64,000 bases of DNA from Shewanella sp. ANA-3 (lineage in GTDB: Bacteria > Pseudomonadota > Gammaproteobacteria > Enterobacterales > Shewanellaceae): assembly GCF_000203935.1 (NCBI RefSeq), contig NC_008577.1:434001-498000 (forward strand), in the 5' to 3' direction. Position numbers and translations under genes: made by a program. Below are positions 19,500-29,964 of this stretch, in pieces. Position 1 is the stretch's first letter. Every line of letters starts with the position of its first letter. The notes under the pieces were generated by a model that was given only the letters and a program-made list of their open reading frames with translations, did not search any database and had not been told where the DNA came from.

Positions 19500-19547
19500 G
19501 GTAGATGGTTCGCCTTGCCTCAATTGCCTAATGATGAGGAGCTGGAG

Positions 19548-20447
19548 ATGACCCCGCAGTGTCAGTCCTATTTGCAGCAGTTTGAAACCTATATGCAGTC
19601 AGAGCGCCAGTTATCGGCGCATACGGTTCGCAATTATATGTACGAGTTGCAGCGGGGAAGCGAGTTATTGCCCGAGGGTGTTGATTTGCTCAATGTGGGC
19701 CGTGAGCATTGGCAACAAGTGCTTGCTAAGCTGCATCGCAAGGGCTTGAGCCCACGCTCGCTATCATTGTGGTTGTCGGCCATCAAACAGTGGGGAGAGT
19801 TTTTATTGCGCTCAGGCGTGATTGAACTTAATCCTGCCAAGGGGCTGAGCGCGCCCAAACAAGCCAAACCGTTACCTAAGAATATCGACGTCGATTCTAT
19901 CTCGCATCTGCTCGCGATTGAGGGTAATGATCCGCTGACCCTGCGTGATAAAGCCATTATGGAGCTGTTCTACTCCAGCGGATTGCGCTTGGCTGAACTG
20001 GCGGCGCTGGACTTATCCAGTGTGCAATACGATCAGCATGAAGTGCGCGTTTTGGGCAAAGGCAACAAAGAGCGCATAGTCCCCGTTGGGCGTTACGCCA
20101 TAGAGGCCATCAGTGCTTGGCTTAAGTGCCGCAAACAAATTTCCTGTGAAGATAATGCATTGTTTGTCACGGAGAAGGGCAAGCGTTTGTCCCATCGCAG
20201 TATTCAGGCGCGCATGAGCAAATGGGGTCAGGAGCAGGCGCTTTCTATGCGGGTGCATCCCCATAAGTTACGCCATTCCTTTGCGACGCACATGCTGGAA
20301 TCCAGTGCCGATTTGCGGGCGGTGCAGGAATTATTAGGTCACGAAAACCTGTCGACCACGCAAATTTATACCAGTTTAGATTTCCAACACTTAGCTAAGG
20401 TGTATGATAACGCCCATCCTAGAGCGAAAAAACAACAGGATAAATAA
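19548..20447 (+). CDS. xerC: Tyrosine recombinase XerC
   Basis: 299 aa from the ATG at 19548, preceded by GAGGAG; a TTG at 19515 could add 11 residues but has no such site. With XerD it resolves chromosome dimers at dif. All catalytic residues are visible: Arg in SGLRLAEL, Lys in KGNKER, His and Arg in [12 protein letters not shown], His in LLGHENLST and the nucleophile Tyr in TQIYTSL. The N-terminal SAM-like domain (residues about 5-90) binds the core site. The length equals that of E. coli XerC. Confidence 0.96.
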   Translation: MTPQCQSYLQQFETYMQSERQLSAHTVRNYMYELQRGSELLPEGVDLLNVGREHWQQVLAKLHRKGLSPRSLSLWLSAIKQWGEFLLRSGVIELNPAKGLSAPKQAKPLPKNIDVDSISHLLAIEGNDPLTLRDKAIMELFYSSGLRLAELAALDLSSVQYDQHEVRVLGKGNKERIVPVGRYAIEAISAWLKCRKQISCEDNALFVTEKGKRLSHRSIQARMSKWGQEQALSMRVHPHKLRHSFATHMLESSADLRAVQELLGHENLSTTQIYTSLDFQHLAKVYDNAHPRAKKQQDK

Positions 20448-21169
20448 TGCGTTGTTATCTTAGACCCCAGAATATTCGTGCGATCAGCTTCGATCTTGAC
20501 GATACCTTATACGATAACGAGCCTCATATTCTGAATGCCGAAGCCGAGCTAACGCAGTTTTTGCATCAGGCTTTTCCGCTGACTCAAGCTTGGCAACCGC
20601 AGCAATGGCGACTGCTCAAGTTACAGTTGCTACAGCAAAATCCTGCCTTAGCCCATGATACCTCGGCGGCGCGAATTGCGACTCTGCATAAAGGTCTTTC
20701 GCTGCTCGGTTATAGCGAGTCGGAGGCAAAACGGGGTGCGCAGGAAGGGTTGGATTGTTTCTATTTCCATCGCAGCCATTTTCAGGTTTCAGACGAAGTC
20801 TTGGCGCTGCTCGCGCGCTTATCGGCCCATTTTCGGTTGATTGGTATCACCAATGGCAATGTGGACGCACAGCGCATTGGCTTGAGTGAGGTGTTCGAAT
20901 TTGTGCTGCATCCTGGTAGTGGTGTACGGATGAAACCCGCTAAAGATATGTTTTCACAGGCTTGTGAAAGGCTGGATATCGGCTTAGACGAACTGCTGCA
21001 CGTGGGTGATAGTATGAATGCCGATGTTCGCGGTGCGCGCTTAGCGGGCTGCCAGTCGGTCTGGCTCAACCCGAGTTTTGGCCGCGTGGCGTCGCTGCCG
21101 ATAGCAGCCCTATTACCCCATATGGAAATTGCGACCCTCGATGCTCTGCTGGAGATGTTACTGCCATAA
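20447..21169 (+). CDS. HAD-superfamily phosphatase (YigB-like)
   Basis: 240 aa. Its ATG overlaps the last base of the xerC stop. All four HAD motifs are present: SFDLDDTLYDN with the nucleophile Asp, GITNGN, the Lys in MKPAKDMF, and HVGDSMNADVRGA. In enterobacteria the gene next to xerC is yigB, a flavin-precursor (FMN and riboflavin-intermediate) phosphatase. The substrate here is inferred from context and not proved by sequence. Confidence 0.88.
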   Translation: MRCYLRPQNIRAISFDLDDTLYDNEPHILNAEAELTQFLHQAFPLTQAWQPQQWRLLKLQLLQQNPALAHDTSAARIATLHKGLSLLGYSESEAKRGAQEGLDCFYFHRSHFQVSDEVLALLARLSAHFRLIGITNGNVDAQRIGLSEVFEFVLHPGSGVRMKPAKDMFSQACERLDIGLDELLHVGDSMNADVRGARLAGCQSVWLNPSFGRVASLPIAALLPHMEIATLDALLEMLLP

Positions 21170-21317
21170 TTTGGTTTAAGGAAAGTTGAGCTAAGTTATC
21201 CGCTGAATTAAGCGATAGCTTAAGGTGATAAGGATCAAAGATTGCTTCACGGCTTTGCCGTAGAGTGTTCACAATCATTTCACTCGGTTGTTACGCCATC
21301 ACTAACAAGGAATTTGT

Positions 21318-21896
21318 ATGGTGCGTTTAAGTTTGTTGCTGCTCTTGAGTCTATCTTTTATTGCCCCTGCCTCGGCGCACGAAATCCACTCCGGTGGTGG
21401 TTTTATGGCGGGCTTTAACCATCCCGTTTTAGGCTTTGACCATCTCCTTGCCATGTTGAGTGTGGGCATGCTCAGTACGCAATTGGGCGGCCGCGCCATT
21501 TGGACTGTGCCTTTAGCCTTTGTGTGTTTTATGTTGGTCGGTGGCATTTTAGGCCTGTATGCGATTCCGGTGCCCTTTGTCGAAATTGGCATTGCGCTAT
21601 CTGTCTTATTGCTTGGGCTAGCGATAGCTTTTGACCGCCAACTTCCGCTGTTGTTTGCCATGGCCTTTGTGGGCGTGTTTGCGATTTTCCACGGCCATGC
21701 CCATGGGATGGAAATGCCCGAACTCGCCAGTCCCATACTCTATGCCTTCGGTTTCTTGTTTGGCACTGCGGTCATTCATCTTGGTGGGGTCATGTTAGGA
21801 TTAGGCATGCAGCGCCTGACGGGCCAGCGCCGCTTAATGCGGGTATCGGGCGTGGCGATTGCGGCTATGGGCGGATATTTACTCGCTGGCTTTTAA
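21318..21896 (+). CDS. HupE/UreJ-family membrane protein
   Basis: 192 aa. A signal peptide (LSFIAPASA) is followed by HEIHSGGGFMAGFNHPVLGFDHLLAML, the metal-ligand-rich N terminus of the HupE/UreJ family, then about five more membrane helices with FHGHAHG in the middle. Family members are thought to move nickel or cobalt across the inner membrane. No hydrogenase or urease gene lies nearby, so the metal and purpose are open. AAGGA precedes the start. Confidence 0.88.
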   Translation: MVRLSLLLLLSLSFIAPASAHEIHSGGGFMAGFNHPVLGFDHLLAMLSVGMLSTQLGGRAIWTVPLAFVCFMLVGGILGLYAIPVPFVEIGIALSVLLLGLAIAFDRQLPLLFAMAFVGVFAIFHGHAHGMEMPELASPILYAFGFLFGTAVIHLGGVMLGLGMQRLTGQRRLMRVSGVAIAAMGGYLLAGF

Positions 21897-21900
21897 TGGC

Positions 21901-22404
21901 TTAACGCGCCTTGAGTTGCTTAGTGCAATGATGGGCGCGGCGCAGCATTTGCGTGACCTGTCTTCGGCTGGCGTGCATGTCGGCATCCCCCACGCGAAAA
22001 TAAGTCCCCGTATAAGCATCGGTGCCGATAAACACGGGCTTAAGATGCTCTGGCGCGAGTGGTACACGAATTCTTATCAGCTTTTTATTCATGATTTCAA
22101 TCAGCTGCACATCGGAAATCGCCAGAATATTATGGCTGGTGCGGCTTGGATCATCGAGGATTTCCCAAAACTCCTGCAACACGGGCAGGGGATTAGGAAT
22201 GCCTTCAATGGTGAAATGACCATGTTCTTCACGTACCCCGAGGATAATCTCGCCACCTAAGGTGTTAGCGAAGGAGCTATAGGTCGCCCAAATATCTTCG
22301 GGGAGCTGACCTTGACCATCGCGGCCCCGCGCGAGTTTGAACTCCACTTGGGCGGACTCATGCAGTGAACCAATATCATCGAGTGCGAATGTTGGGTATG
22401 TCAT
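21901..22404 (-). CDS. AlbA_2 (schlafen-like) domain protein
   Basis: 167 aa from the ATG at 22404, which has AAGGAG upstream; the longer frame from 22449 lacks such a site. Residues about 10-125 match an AlbA_2 domain: ESAQVEFKLARG, then FANTLGGEIILGV, then LIRIRVPLAP. Such domains occur in putative nucleic-acid-binding proteins and usually precede ATPase or wHTH regions, which are absent here. It is convergent with the HupE gene, with only 4 bp between the stops. Function unknown. Confidence 0.75.
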   Translation of the reverse strand: MTYPTFALDDIGSLHESAQVEFKLARGRDGQGQLPEDIWATYSSFANTLGGEIILGVREEHGHFTIEGIPNPLPVLQEFWEILDDPSRTSHNILAISDVQLIEIMNKKLIRIRVPLAPEHLKPVFIGTDAYTGTYFRVGDADMHASRRQVTQMLRRAHHCTKQLKAR

Positions 22405-22455
22405 GGCGGCGGCTCCTTGCGTAGCACACCACTTTTTGTAACACGCCAAAATAAC

Positions 22456-22481
22456 AAAGGCCAGCAGTTGTGCTGGCCTTT
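22456..22481 (-). terminator. Intrinsic terminator after the di-iron repair gene
   Basis: A perfect 11-bp stem with a 4-nt loop. On the minus strand it ends in CCTTTGTTATTTT, which suits termination of the upstream gene. Confidence 0.75.
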
Positions 22482-22502
22482 GTTGTGAATCAGCAGTCTG
22501 TA

Positions 22503-23249
22503 CTAGGCGAGTTGTAGCGCCTTAGGGAAGAGAATGTTGTTCTCTAAATGGATGTGTCGGTGCAAGTCTGCCTCAAATTCGACCAGAGTCGCGTAACAAA
22601 CGCGCCATGTGGTGCAGGCGTATTCCGGCGGCGTAAAATCATTGGTTAACTCGTGTAGCTTTTGCAAAATTTGCCCAGCTTCTTCGTGCTCGTATTGCAT
22701 CGCATTGATGGGGTTGCCTATGTGCCCAAAACAACCTTGCACTTGCTCACCTCGGCTCATGGCGCGGATCGCGGGGAAGAGGATATTTTCTTCCTTCATC
22801 AAATGCGGCATTAAGTCTTCAATTAAGGCGCGCACCCAGCCAGCGAAGGGAATGATCTCCGCATAATGCTCACCATGGGCGCGTACCATTTTCTCTGAAT
22901 ATTCGAGCAATAACGGCGCCTTAGCGCGAACATATTGATGATGGGTGCGCTCGATGTAATCGATCAACTGGTCGAGTGGCAATTGATTGAGTTCATCTTC
23001 TTTGGCTCCCGAGTGGGAAACGGCCTCCAGTGCGGCGACGACTTGCTCAGGATTGGCCTCTGCTCGCTCGCAGGCATTAACGAGTGCTCGACCACCCCCG
23101 CAGCAGAAATCGATACCAAATTGGCTAAACACGTGGGCGCGGCGAAAATCCTCTGCGACCAATTCCCCCACTTTGCGTTCAAGCCATGGGGTGATTGAGG
23201 CTGACTGTGCTTCAACTGGGTTTTCGGATGAGAGATGGGCAGATAACAT
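22503..23249 (-). CDS. ytfE: Iron-sulfur cluster repair di-iron protein (YtfE/ScdA/Ric)
   Basis: 248 aa from the ATG at 23249, with GGAG upstream; the longer frame from 23312 crosses the operator-like region. Residues about 20-75 are a ScdA-type N-terminal domain with FGIDFCCGGG. The rest is a hemerythrin-like four-helix bundle with iron ligands in THHQY, HGEHY, PHLMKEENILFP, YEHEEAG and HRHIHLENNILFP. The family repairs iron-sulfur clusters damaged by nitric oxide or peroxide. An IscR-like palindrome lies about 70 bp upstream. Confidence 0.92.
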   Translation of the reverse strand: MLSAHLSSENPVEAQSASITPWLERKVGELVAEDFRRAHVFSQFGIDFCCGGGRALVNACERAEANPEQVVAALEAVSHSGAKEDELNQLPLDQLIDYIERTHHQYVRAKAPLLLEYSEKMVRAHGEHYAEIIPFAGWVRALIEDLMPHLMKEENILFPAIRAMSRGEQVQGCFGHIGNPINAMQYEHEEAGQILQKLHELTNDFTPPEYACTTWRVCYATLVEFEADLHRHIHLENNILFPKALQLA

Positions 23250-23314
23250 AGCAACACTCCAAAGCGAGAATAATTTTACATGCATAATATTTGCAGCTTT
23301 ATATTCGCGCAATA

Positions 23315-23339
23315 AATCCTGACTAAATTAGTCGGGCAT
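23315..23339. promoter_or_regulatory. IscR type-1-like palindrome upstream of ytfE
   Basis: GACT-5-AGTC with an AT centre is the core of the IscR type-1 motif, and the three flanking bases on both sides (CCT and GGG) also fit the published consensus; the outermost bases fit only partly. The site lies about 70-90 bp before ytfE. Other Rrf2-family regulators such as NsrR are alternatives. Confidence 0.55.
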
Positions 23340-23446
23340 ATCACATTTTATGTTGTGAAATATCTCTAAGTGAGTAGGCAAAGTTGCCTTAAAGGTCAGC
23401 GCGGTTCTATTACTTTGCTGTGGCGGGGAATTGTCGCTAAGAAAGC

Positions 23447-23478
23447 AAAAAGGCGAGTCATTGCTGACTCGCCTTTTT
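23447..23478. terminator. Bidirectional intrinsic terminator after fis
   Basis: A 14-bp perfect stem (AAAAAGGCGAGTCA and its complement) with a 4-nt loop gives T-runs on both strands. It ends the dusB-fis transcript. Confidence 0.9.
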
Positions 23479-23503
23479 AATACAACAGCTTAATCCTTGC
23501 GGA

Positions 23504-24794
<1,291 letters not shown>

Positions 24795-24828
24795 TTACTG
24801 TTTCACCTTAGCTCTTCAAAGGGGCGCT

Positions 24829-24857
24829 ATAGTAGCCCTTTTTATTGGCCGTGAAAA
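24829..24857 (-). promoter_or_regulatory. Candidate dusB-fis promoter with GC-rich discriminator
   Basis: On the minus strand a TACTAT -10 box is 17 bp from a TTTTCA -35 box, and AGCGCCCC follows the -10 directly. A GC-rich discriminator is typical of stringently controlled promoters such as E. coli fis. Confidence 0.45.
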
Positions 24858-24939
24858 GGTCAATAAATGACCTAGGAGCAATTTTTTTTCTTGACTTTTT
24901 AGCCTTGAGAAGTCATCGACAAAATAAGCCTAAGCCAGT

Positions 24940-24960
24940 GGTGGCGCATGTTGCGCCACC
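24940..24960 (-). terminator. Hairpin after prmA
   Basis: A perfect 9-bp stem with a 3-nt loop lies 9 bp beyond the prmA stop. No T-run follows at once, so termination strength is uncertain. Confidence 0.5.
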
Positions 24961-24968
24961 CTTTAGCG

Positions 24969-25850
24969 TTATTTGCGCTTACCTGTCAAGCGGCTCCAAT
25001 CTTCTTTGTGAGCCGCTTCGTCCATGTCGAACCATTGGCTATAGAAGTCAGAGATTTCTTGCGCTTGCTCTTTAAGCAGTCCTGAGAGGGCTAATTTACC
25101 GCCAGATTTGACGCGCTCGGCGATAAGGGGGGCAAGTTCACGCAGTGGGCCTGCGAGAATATTGGCAACTAACACATCGGCCTTAAGATCGGCGGGTTGA
25201 TCTTCTGGCAGATAAAGTGCTAATTGGTCGGCAACATCATTACGCTCGGCATTGGCTTTAGAGGCTTCGATGGCTTGATAGTCGATATCGATACCTGTGA
25301 CCTTTTTTGCGCCCAGTTTCAGCGCCGCCACGGCGAGAATGCCTGAGCCGCAGCCAAAGTCGATCACTTCTTCGTTGCTGAGATCTAAGCTATCTAACCA
25401 CTCTAAACACAGTGCTGTCGTTGGGTGAGTGCCTGTGCCGAAGGCAAGGCCCGGATCTAAGATCACGTTCACTGCGCTTGGATCGGGAACTTCACGCCAG
25501 CTTGGGCAAATCCATAGGCGTTTACCAAATTGGATTGGGTGGTAGTTATCCATCCACTCGCGAACCCAGTCTTTATCTTCAATTTGCTCGATTTTGTGGC
25601 TGAAGTGCTCGCCTAAAAACGGCAGGGTTTTCAGCATCTCGATAGTCGGTGCGAGATCTGTGTCAGCCTCGAACAGGGCAACCACTACGGTATCTTGCCA
25701 CAGAGGGGTTTCGCCCAGTTTAGGCTCAAAAATCGGGGTGTCTTTACCATCTTCAAAGGTAATAGAAACGGCGCCTTCTTCCATAAGTAAGTCGCTGATG
25801 GTTTCAGCATCGTCACTGTTAGTGTTAATGCGAAGTTGGATCCAAGGCAT
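24969..25850 (-). CDS. prmA: Ribosomal protein L11 methyltransferase
   Basis: 293 aa. It trimethylates L11 using S-adenosylmethionine. The N-terminal substrate-recognition domain (about residues 1-60, [10 protein letters not shown] start) is followed by a Rossmann methyltransferase domain with [18 protein letters not shown] binding SAM and VANILAGPL as the NPPY-like active-site loop. It is monocistronic here, next to dusB-fis as in many gammaproteobacteria. Confidence 0.96.
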   Translation of the reverse strand: MPWIQLRINTNSDDAETISDLLMEEGAVSITFEDGKDTPIFEPKLGETPLWQDTVVVALFEADTDLAPTIEMLKTLPFLGEHFSHKIEQIEDKDWVREWMDNYHPIQFGKRLWICPSWREVPDPSAVNVILDPGLAFGTGTHPTTALCLEWLDSLDLSNEEVIDFGCGSGILAVAALKLGAKKVTGIDIDYQAIEASKANAERNDVADQLALYLPEDQPADLKADVLVANILAGPLRELAPLIAERVKSGGKLALSGLLKEQAQEISDFYSQWFDMDEAAHKEDWSRLTGKRK

Positions 25851-26292
25851 GGGTAAAATCCTGTGGCTAGGTTTAAAAAATATCGCGCTATTGTATACCC
25901 AAACTGCGCTAATTTGCAGAATTCGATGGCAATTAAACGTGAGTGATGGTGATGAGGTGGGTTGAGGGATTCGTGCTAAAAATCTAGGGAGTTTTGGGTA
26001 GTAAACGAGGTTTATTTCAGCATGGACAAGGAGTTAGCTTGTCAGCTGTTGGTTGTACGCAAAATCGAACCGCTCGTTTCGATTTTTAATGTAAAGCCAT
26101 GAAATATAATGGTTAATTGGTTTTACCTTTGTTTGGTTTTTACGGCTTTTTTGTGATCCTCTTCTAAGAGTTGACGCTTATCCCGTGAGTTGCCTCACGC
26201 TTTAAATCTGTGACACTCAGCCGCGTTTTTTGTTGCTGCTATGGTGTAGTTTGCAAAGAGGCGTCAACAAACCATTAAAGGGTAAAAGCAAG
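25851..26292. other. 442-bp regulatory region before the fumarate reductase genes
   Basis: No gene. It contains the inverted repeat CGTGAG-4-CTCACG (26184-26199), an ArcA-like GTTAATTGG (26112-26120) and single TGTGA half-sites near 26150 and 26210. No complete CRP or FNR palindrome is present by eye. It probably carries promoters for prmA (minus) and the first cytochrome b gene (plus). Confidence 0.45.
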
Positions 26293-27018
26293 ATGACAAG
26301 CGTAACGCGCGTTCACACTAGCGTGAAAACACAGGGGATAGGTCACCCTTGGTCGGCCAAGGCCGATAGATTACAGAGCGCGACTGGTATTATGCTGGGC
26401 TGCTTTCTGTTGTTACATATGCATTTCGAGTCGAGCATTCTGCTGGGTAAAGAGGCCTTTTACCATGTGGTGCAGTTGCTCGAAGGCGGTATGTTTAGCA
26501 GTACGGGCCATGGCTTTCCGATTGTCACTAAAGTCTTCTCAGTGTTTATGCTGCTCGTGGTGATTCTACATGCAGCCGTTGCTCTTAGACGGTTTCCGGC
26601 GCAGCTTGGGCAGTGGCGAGCGTTGCGATCACATTTAGGTGGCATTAAACATCGCGATACCCATGCTTGGTTTTGGCAGTTGATCACGGGTTTTATTCTG
26701 TTTTTCCTGGTGCCAGTGCACCTCTTTACCATGATCTTAAATCCTGAAATTGGTCCACATTTATCGGCCGAGCGTGTCTATCACGATAATGCTTGGTTGC
26801 TCTACGCCCTGTTGCTGCCCGCGGTCGTCATCCACGCCATGATTGGTTTATACCGAGTGGCGGTTAAGTGGGGCATCACGACCCAGCGCTCCGGCTTACG
26901 TAAGCTTGCTAAGGTATTGATTATCTATTTGTTATGCCTAGGTGGTGCGAGCTTAGTCTCCTATATGTTTATCGGTAGTGAGCTAAGTGTGCCGGTGCAG
27001 CCTTATGTGCCCCATTGA
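26293..27018 (+). CDS. FrdC-like diheme cytochrome b, first paralogue
   Basis: 241 aa from the ATG at 26293; the longer frame from 26230 adds an unlikely tail. Five hydrophobic helices match the Wolinella-type quinol:fumarate reductase membrane subunit. The four heme-ligand histidines are present (about residues 42, 93, 143 and 181). A Glu equivalent to Wolinella Glu66 near the quinol site is kept (64), but the position of Glu180, two residues before the last heme His, is Val179. A terminator-like hairpin follows the gene. It may serve frdAB or an unknown partner. Confidence 0.85.
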   Translation: MTSVTRVHTSVKTQGIGHPWSAKADRLQSATGIMLGCFLLLHMHFESSILLGKEAFYHVVQLLEGGMFSSTGHGFPIVTKVFSVFMLLVVILHAAVALRRFPAQLGQWRALRSHLGGIKHRDTHAWFWQLITGFILFFLVPVHLFTMILNPEIGPHLSAERVYHDNAWLLYALLLPAVVIHAMIGLYRVAVKWGITTQRSGLRKLAKVLIIYLLCLGGASLVSYMFIGSELSVPVQPYVPH

Positions 27019-27027
27019 TTGAAATCC

Positions 27028-27075
27028 AATTCTGCTGCGTTTATCCCTGATGGATTTGGGCGCAGCAGGATTTTG
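27028..27075 (+). terminator. Terminator-like hairpin between the two cytochrome b genes
   Basis: A 12-bp stem with one G-U pair (27028-27039 with 27061-27072), an internal ATCC/GGAT pairing and TTTTG after it. It could end or attenuate transcription of the first cytochrome b gene before frdCAB. Confidence 0.5.
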
Positions 27076-27224
27076 TTTCGCTGCTAATATTTAAGCATTC
27101 GATTAATTATTCGCCTCCTAGTTGATCTAACTCAGGTTTTTTGATGGATTTGTGAGCGATATTAATTTTCGAGGACAACTTATTAAGCAGGGCTCTCAGG
27201 AGCCTGCGGCGCGAGGCGAAAGCA

Positions 27225-27896
27225 ATGGCAATCAAACTAAGTATAAAAAAATGGAGTGCGTGGCTGGATTTAAGCCAGAGTTTGTCGGGTGTCATTCTGG
27301 CGGTGTTTTTGTGGACCCACTTAGTGCTGGTGTCGTCCATTTTATTGGGTGGCGATGCCATGAACTGGGTGGCTCGCACTATGGAGCTAAGTTTTCTCTC
27401 CAGTGATGGCCATGGCTATCCCTGGGTGGTGACTTGTATTGCCGTCGGTATTGCCGCCCTTGCATTGGTGCATGTGATTGTGGCACTGCAAAAGTTACCC
27501 ATGAGTTTGCGCCAGCAAAGAGCGCTCAAACAACAGATGCAAGTGATCAATCACAGTGATACTCGCCTCTGGCGTTGGCAGGCCATTACGGGCGTGGTGA
27601 TCCTGTTATTGCTGCCAGTGCATCTGTGGCTTATTGGCTCGGCGCCAGAAACCATAGGCCCGCAGGGCAGTGCAGAGCGGATTTGGAACCAAGGCGTGTG
27701 GATGGTGTATCTGCCGCTATTGCTGACGGTGGAGTTACATGCAGCCATCGGGATTTACCGCGTAGCACTGAAGTGGGGGGCTGCGCGGGATCTCAATAGT
27801 CGCAGCCGTTTACGTAAGATTAAAACCATTGTGAGTATCGCGTTTGTCACGGTAGGGATTGCCTCCTTATTGGCATTTTTACCCCACGCGAGTTAG
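27225..27896 (+). CDS. frdC: Fumarate reductase cytochrome b subunit
   Basis: 223 aa with five membrane helices. Heme-ligand histidines are at about residues 32, 83, 133 and 172. Glu54 and Glu170 align with Wolinella Glu66 (quinol oxidation) and Glu180 (transmembrane proton path, in VELHAAIG). This makes it the more canonical FrdC of the two. It lies 61 bp before frdA in the same direction and anchors FrdAB at the inner membrane, passing electrons from menaquinol to fumarate. Confidence 0.92.
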   Translation: MAIKLSIKKWSAWLDLSQSLSGVILAVFLWTHLVLVSSILLGGDAMNWVARTMELSFLSSDGHGYPWVVTCIAVGIAALALVHVIVALQKLPMSLRQQRALKQQMQVINHSDTRLWRWQAITGVVILLLLPVHLWLIGSAPETIGPQGSAERIWNQGVWMVYLPLLLTVELHAAIGIYRVALKWGAARDLNSRSRLRKIKTIVSIAFVTVGIASLLAFLPHAS

Positions 27897-27957
27897 CGAA
27901 TATAACAAAAGAGTGTTGTCCTAAAACAATAACAGCAGTACCCGTTAAGGAGCAGGC

Positions 27958-29964
27958 GTGAAACTGATTTATACCGATTCATTAGTGGTTGGTGCCGGAT
28001 TGGCTGGCCTGAGGGTGGCCATTGCCTCTAAAGAGCGCGGGTTAGATACCTTAGTGCTATCGCTTATCCCCGCTAAACGTTCTCACTCTGCGGCGGCGCA
28101 GGGCGGAATGCAGGCAAGCCTTGGTAATGCAGTCAAAGGCATGGGCGATGATGAAGACGTGCACTTTCAAGATACGGTGAAAGGATCGGACTGGGGCTGC
28201 GATCAAGAAGTCGCCAGAATGTTTGCCCATTGTGCGCCTAAGGCGGTGCGTGAATTAGCCAACTGGGGCGTGCCTTGGACACGTGTAACCGCAGGCCCGA
28301 GGGACGTCATTGTTAACGCACAAAAAGTCACCTTGCAGGAAGCCGAAGAAGCCCACGGTCTGATCAATGCCCGTGACTTTGGTGGCACCAAAAAGTGGCG
28401 CACCTGCTACACCGCCGACGGTACCGGCCACTCCTTACTCTATGCTATGGATAACAAAGCGATTTCGATGGATATTCCTGTCCACGAACGCGTCGAAGCG
28501 CTCTCTATTATCCACGACGGTCAACGTTGCCACGGGGTAATTGCCCGCTGTTTAATCACGGGCGAGTTGCGTGCCTATGTCGCGAAATCGACCACTATCG
28601 CCACCGGTGGCTATGGCCGCATTTATGAAGTCTCAACCAACGCGATTATCTGCGAGGGTATAGGTCAGGCGCTGGCGCTCGAAACGGGCGTTGCGACCCT
28701 TGGCAACATGGAAGCGGTACAGTTCCACCCAACGGCGATTGTGCCCGTGGGGATTTTAACCACAGAAGGTTGCCGTGGTGATGGTGGCTTGCTGCGGGAT
28801 AAAGACGGTTACCGTTTTATGCCGGACTATGAACCAGAGAAGAAAGAGCTGGCGTCGCGGGACGTGGTGTCTCGCCGTATGACTGAACATATGCGTAAAG
28901 GTAAGGGCGTCGATAGCCCCTATGGCCCGCATTTATGGCTCGATATCACCCTACTTGGGCGTAAGCATATCGAAACCAACCTGCGTGAAGTGCAGGAGAT
29001 TTGCGAAAACTTCCTCGGGATTGATCCCGCGAAGGACTGGATCCCTGTTCGTCCAACTCAGCACTATTCCATGGGCGGGATCCGCACTAAGGCAACGGGC
29101 GAGAGTCCGCAGCTTAAGGGCTTATTCAGCGTCGGCGAAGCGGCCTGTTGGGATATGCATGGCTTTAACCGCTTGGGTGGTAACTCGCTCGCCGAAACCG
29201 TGGTGGGTGGCATGATTATCGGCAAATATGTGGCTGATTTTTGTGAGAATAATAGCCTTGAAATCGACACTCAGCTTGCCGAAAAATTTATGCGACAGGT
29301 ACAGACTGAAATCGACACCTTAGTCGATGGCGAAGGCCATGAAAGCCCCTTCGAACTGAAGCGCGAAATGCAGCGGATTATGATGGATTACGTGGGGATT
29401 TTCCGTAACGGCCCTGAGCTCGATAAGGCGGTGACTGAGCTAAAGGCGCTGCTTGAACGCTCACGTAAGCTCGGAGTTAAGTGTAAGAAACGCCACGCTA
29501 ACCCCGAGCTGGTAGAAGCGCTAAGGGTGAAGCGGATGCTCAAGGTGGCGCTAACTGTGGCCTGTGGCGCAGCCGCGCGTACCGAAAGCCGTGGTGCCCA
29601 CGCCCGTGAGGATTATCCGCAGCGTAATGACAGAGACTGGCTCAACCGTACTCTCGCCAGTTGGCCCGATGCCGAGGCGTTGGCCCCCGTTTTAAGCTAC
29701 GAGCCGTTGGATGTGATGAAGATGGAGCTGCCGCCGGGATACCGGGGTTATGGTATCGATAATGCCATCGCACACCCCGATACAGCCAAACGCGAGCAAC
29801 AAATTGCCGAGATTTTGGCTGGGCTGGGTGATGATGCCGATCGTTATCAACGCCAAGCGGCGCTGATGCCATTCGAGCTGCCGCCGAGCTTACAAGCTAA
29901 AAATGAACGTTTAAGCGATACCTTACAAAGACCATCAGCCAATGTGCTAGGAGAAAAATCATAA
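27958..29964 (+). CDS. frdA: Fumarate reductase flavoprotein subunit
   Basis: 668 aa from a GTG start with AAGGAGC upstream. [14 protein letters not shown] binds the FAD dinucleotide, and HSAAAQGGM carries the His that links FAD covalently. QFHPTAIV and [11 protein letters not shown] line the fumarate site, and HYSMGGIRT is the conserved active-site segment. Length and motifs match the Wolinella/epsilon-type enzyme rather than E. coli FrdA. It forms a frdC-frdA-frdB unit and overlaps frdB by 1 nt. Shewanella also uses a soluble periplasmic fumarate reductase, so this membrane enzyme may be auxiliary or work as a succinate dehydrogenase. Confidence 0.95.
   Translation: MKLIYTDSLVVGAGLAGLRVAIASKERGLDTLVLSLIPAKRSHSAAAQGGMQASLGNAVKGMGDDEDVHFQDTVKGSDWGCDQEVARMFAHCAPKAVRELANWGVPWTRVTAGPRDVIVNAQKVTLQEAEEAHGLINARDFGGTKKWRTCYTADGTGHSLLYAMDNKAISMDIPVHERVEALSIIHDGQRCHGVIARCLITGELRAYVAKSTTIATGGYGRIYEVSTNAIICEGIGQALALETGVATLGNMEAVQFHPTAIVPVGILTTEGCRGDGGLLRDKDGYRFMPDYEPEKKELASRDVVSRRMTEHMRKGKGVDSPYGPHLWLDITLLGRKHIETNLREVQEICENFLGIDPAKDWIPVRPTQHYSMGGIRTKATGESPQLKGLFSVGEAACWDMHGFNRLGGNSLAETVVGGMIIGKYVADFCENNSLEIDTQLAEKFMRQVQTEIDTLVDGEGHESPFELKREMQRIMMDYVGIFRNGPELDKAVTELKALLERSRKLGVKCKKRHANPELVEALRVKRMLKVALTVACGAAARTESRGAHAREDYPQRNDRDWLNRTLASWPDAEALAPVLSYEPLDVMKMELPPGYRGYGIDNAIAHPDTAKREQQIAEILAGLGDDADRYQRQAALMPFELPPSLQAKNERLSDTLQRPSANVLGEKS

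Noticed and set aside
25851..26292. Complete FNR or CRP box before the fumarate reductase genes
   Set aside because: Only half-sites (TGTGA, TTGAT-like) were found; no full palindrome.
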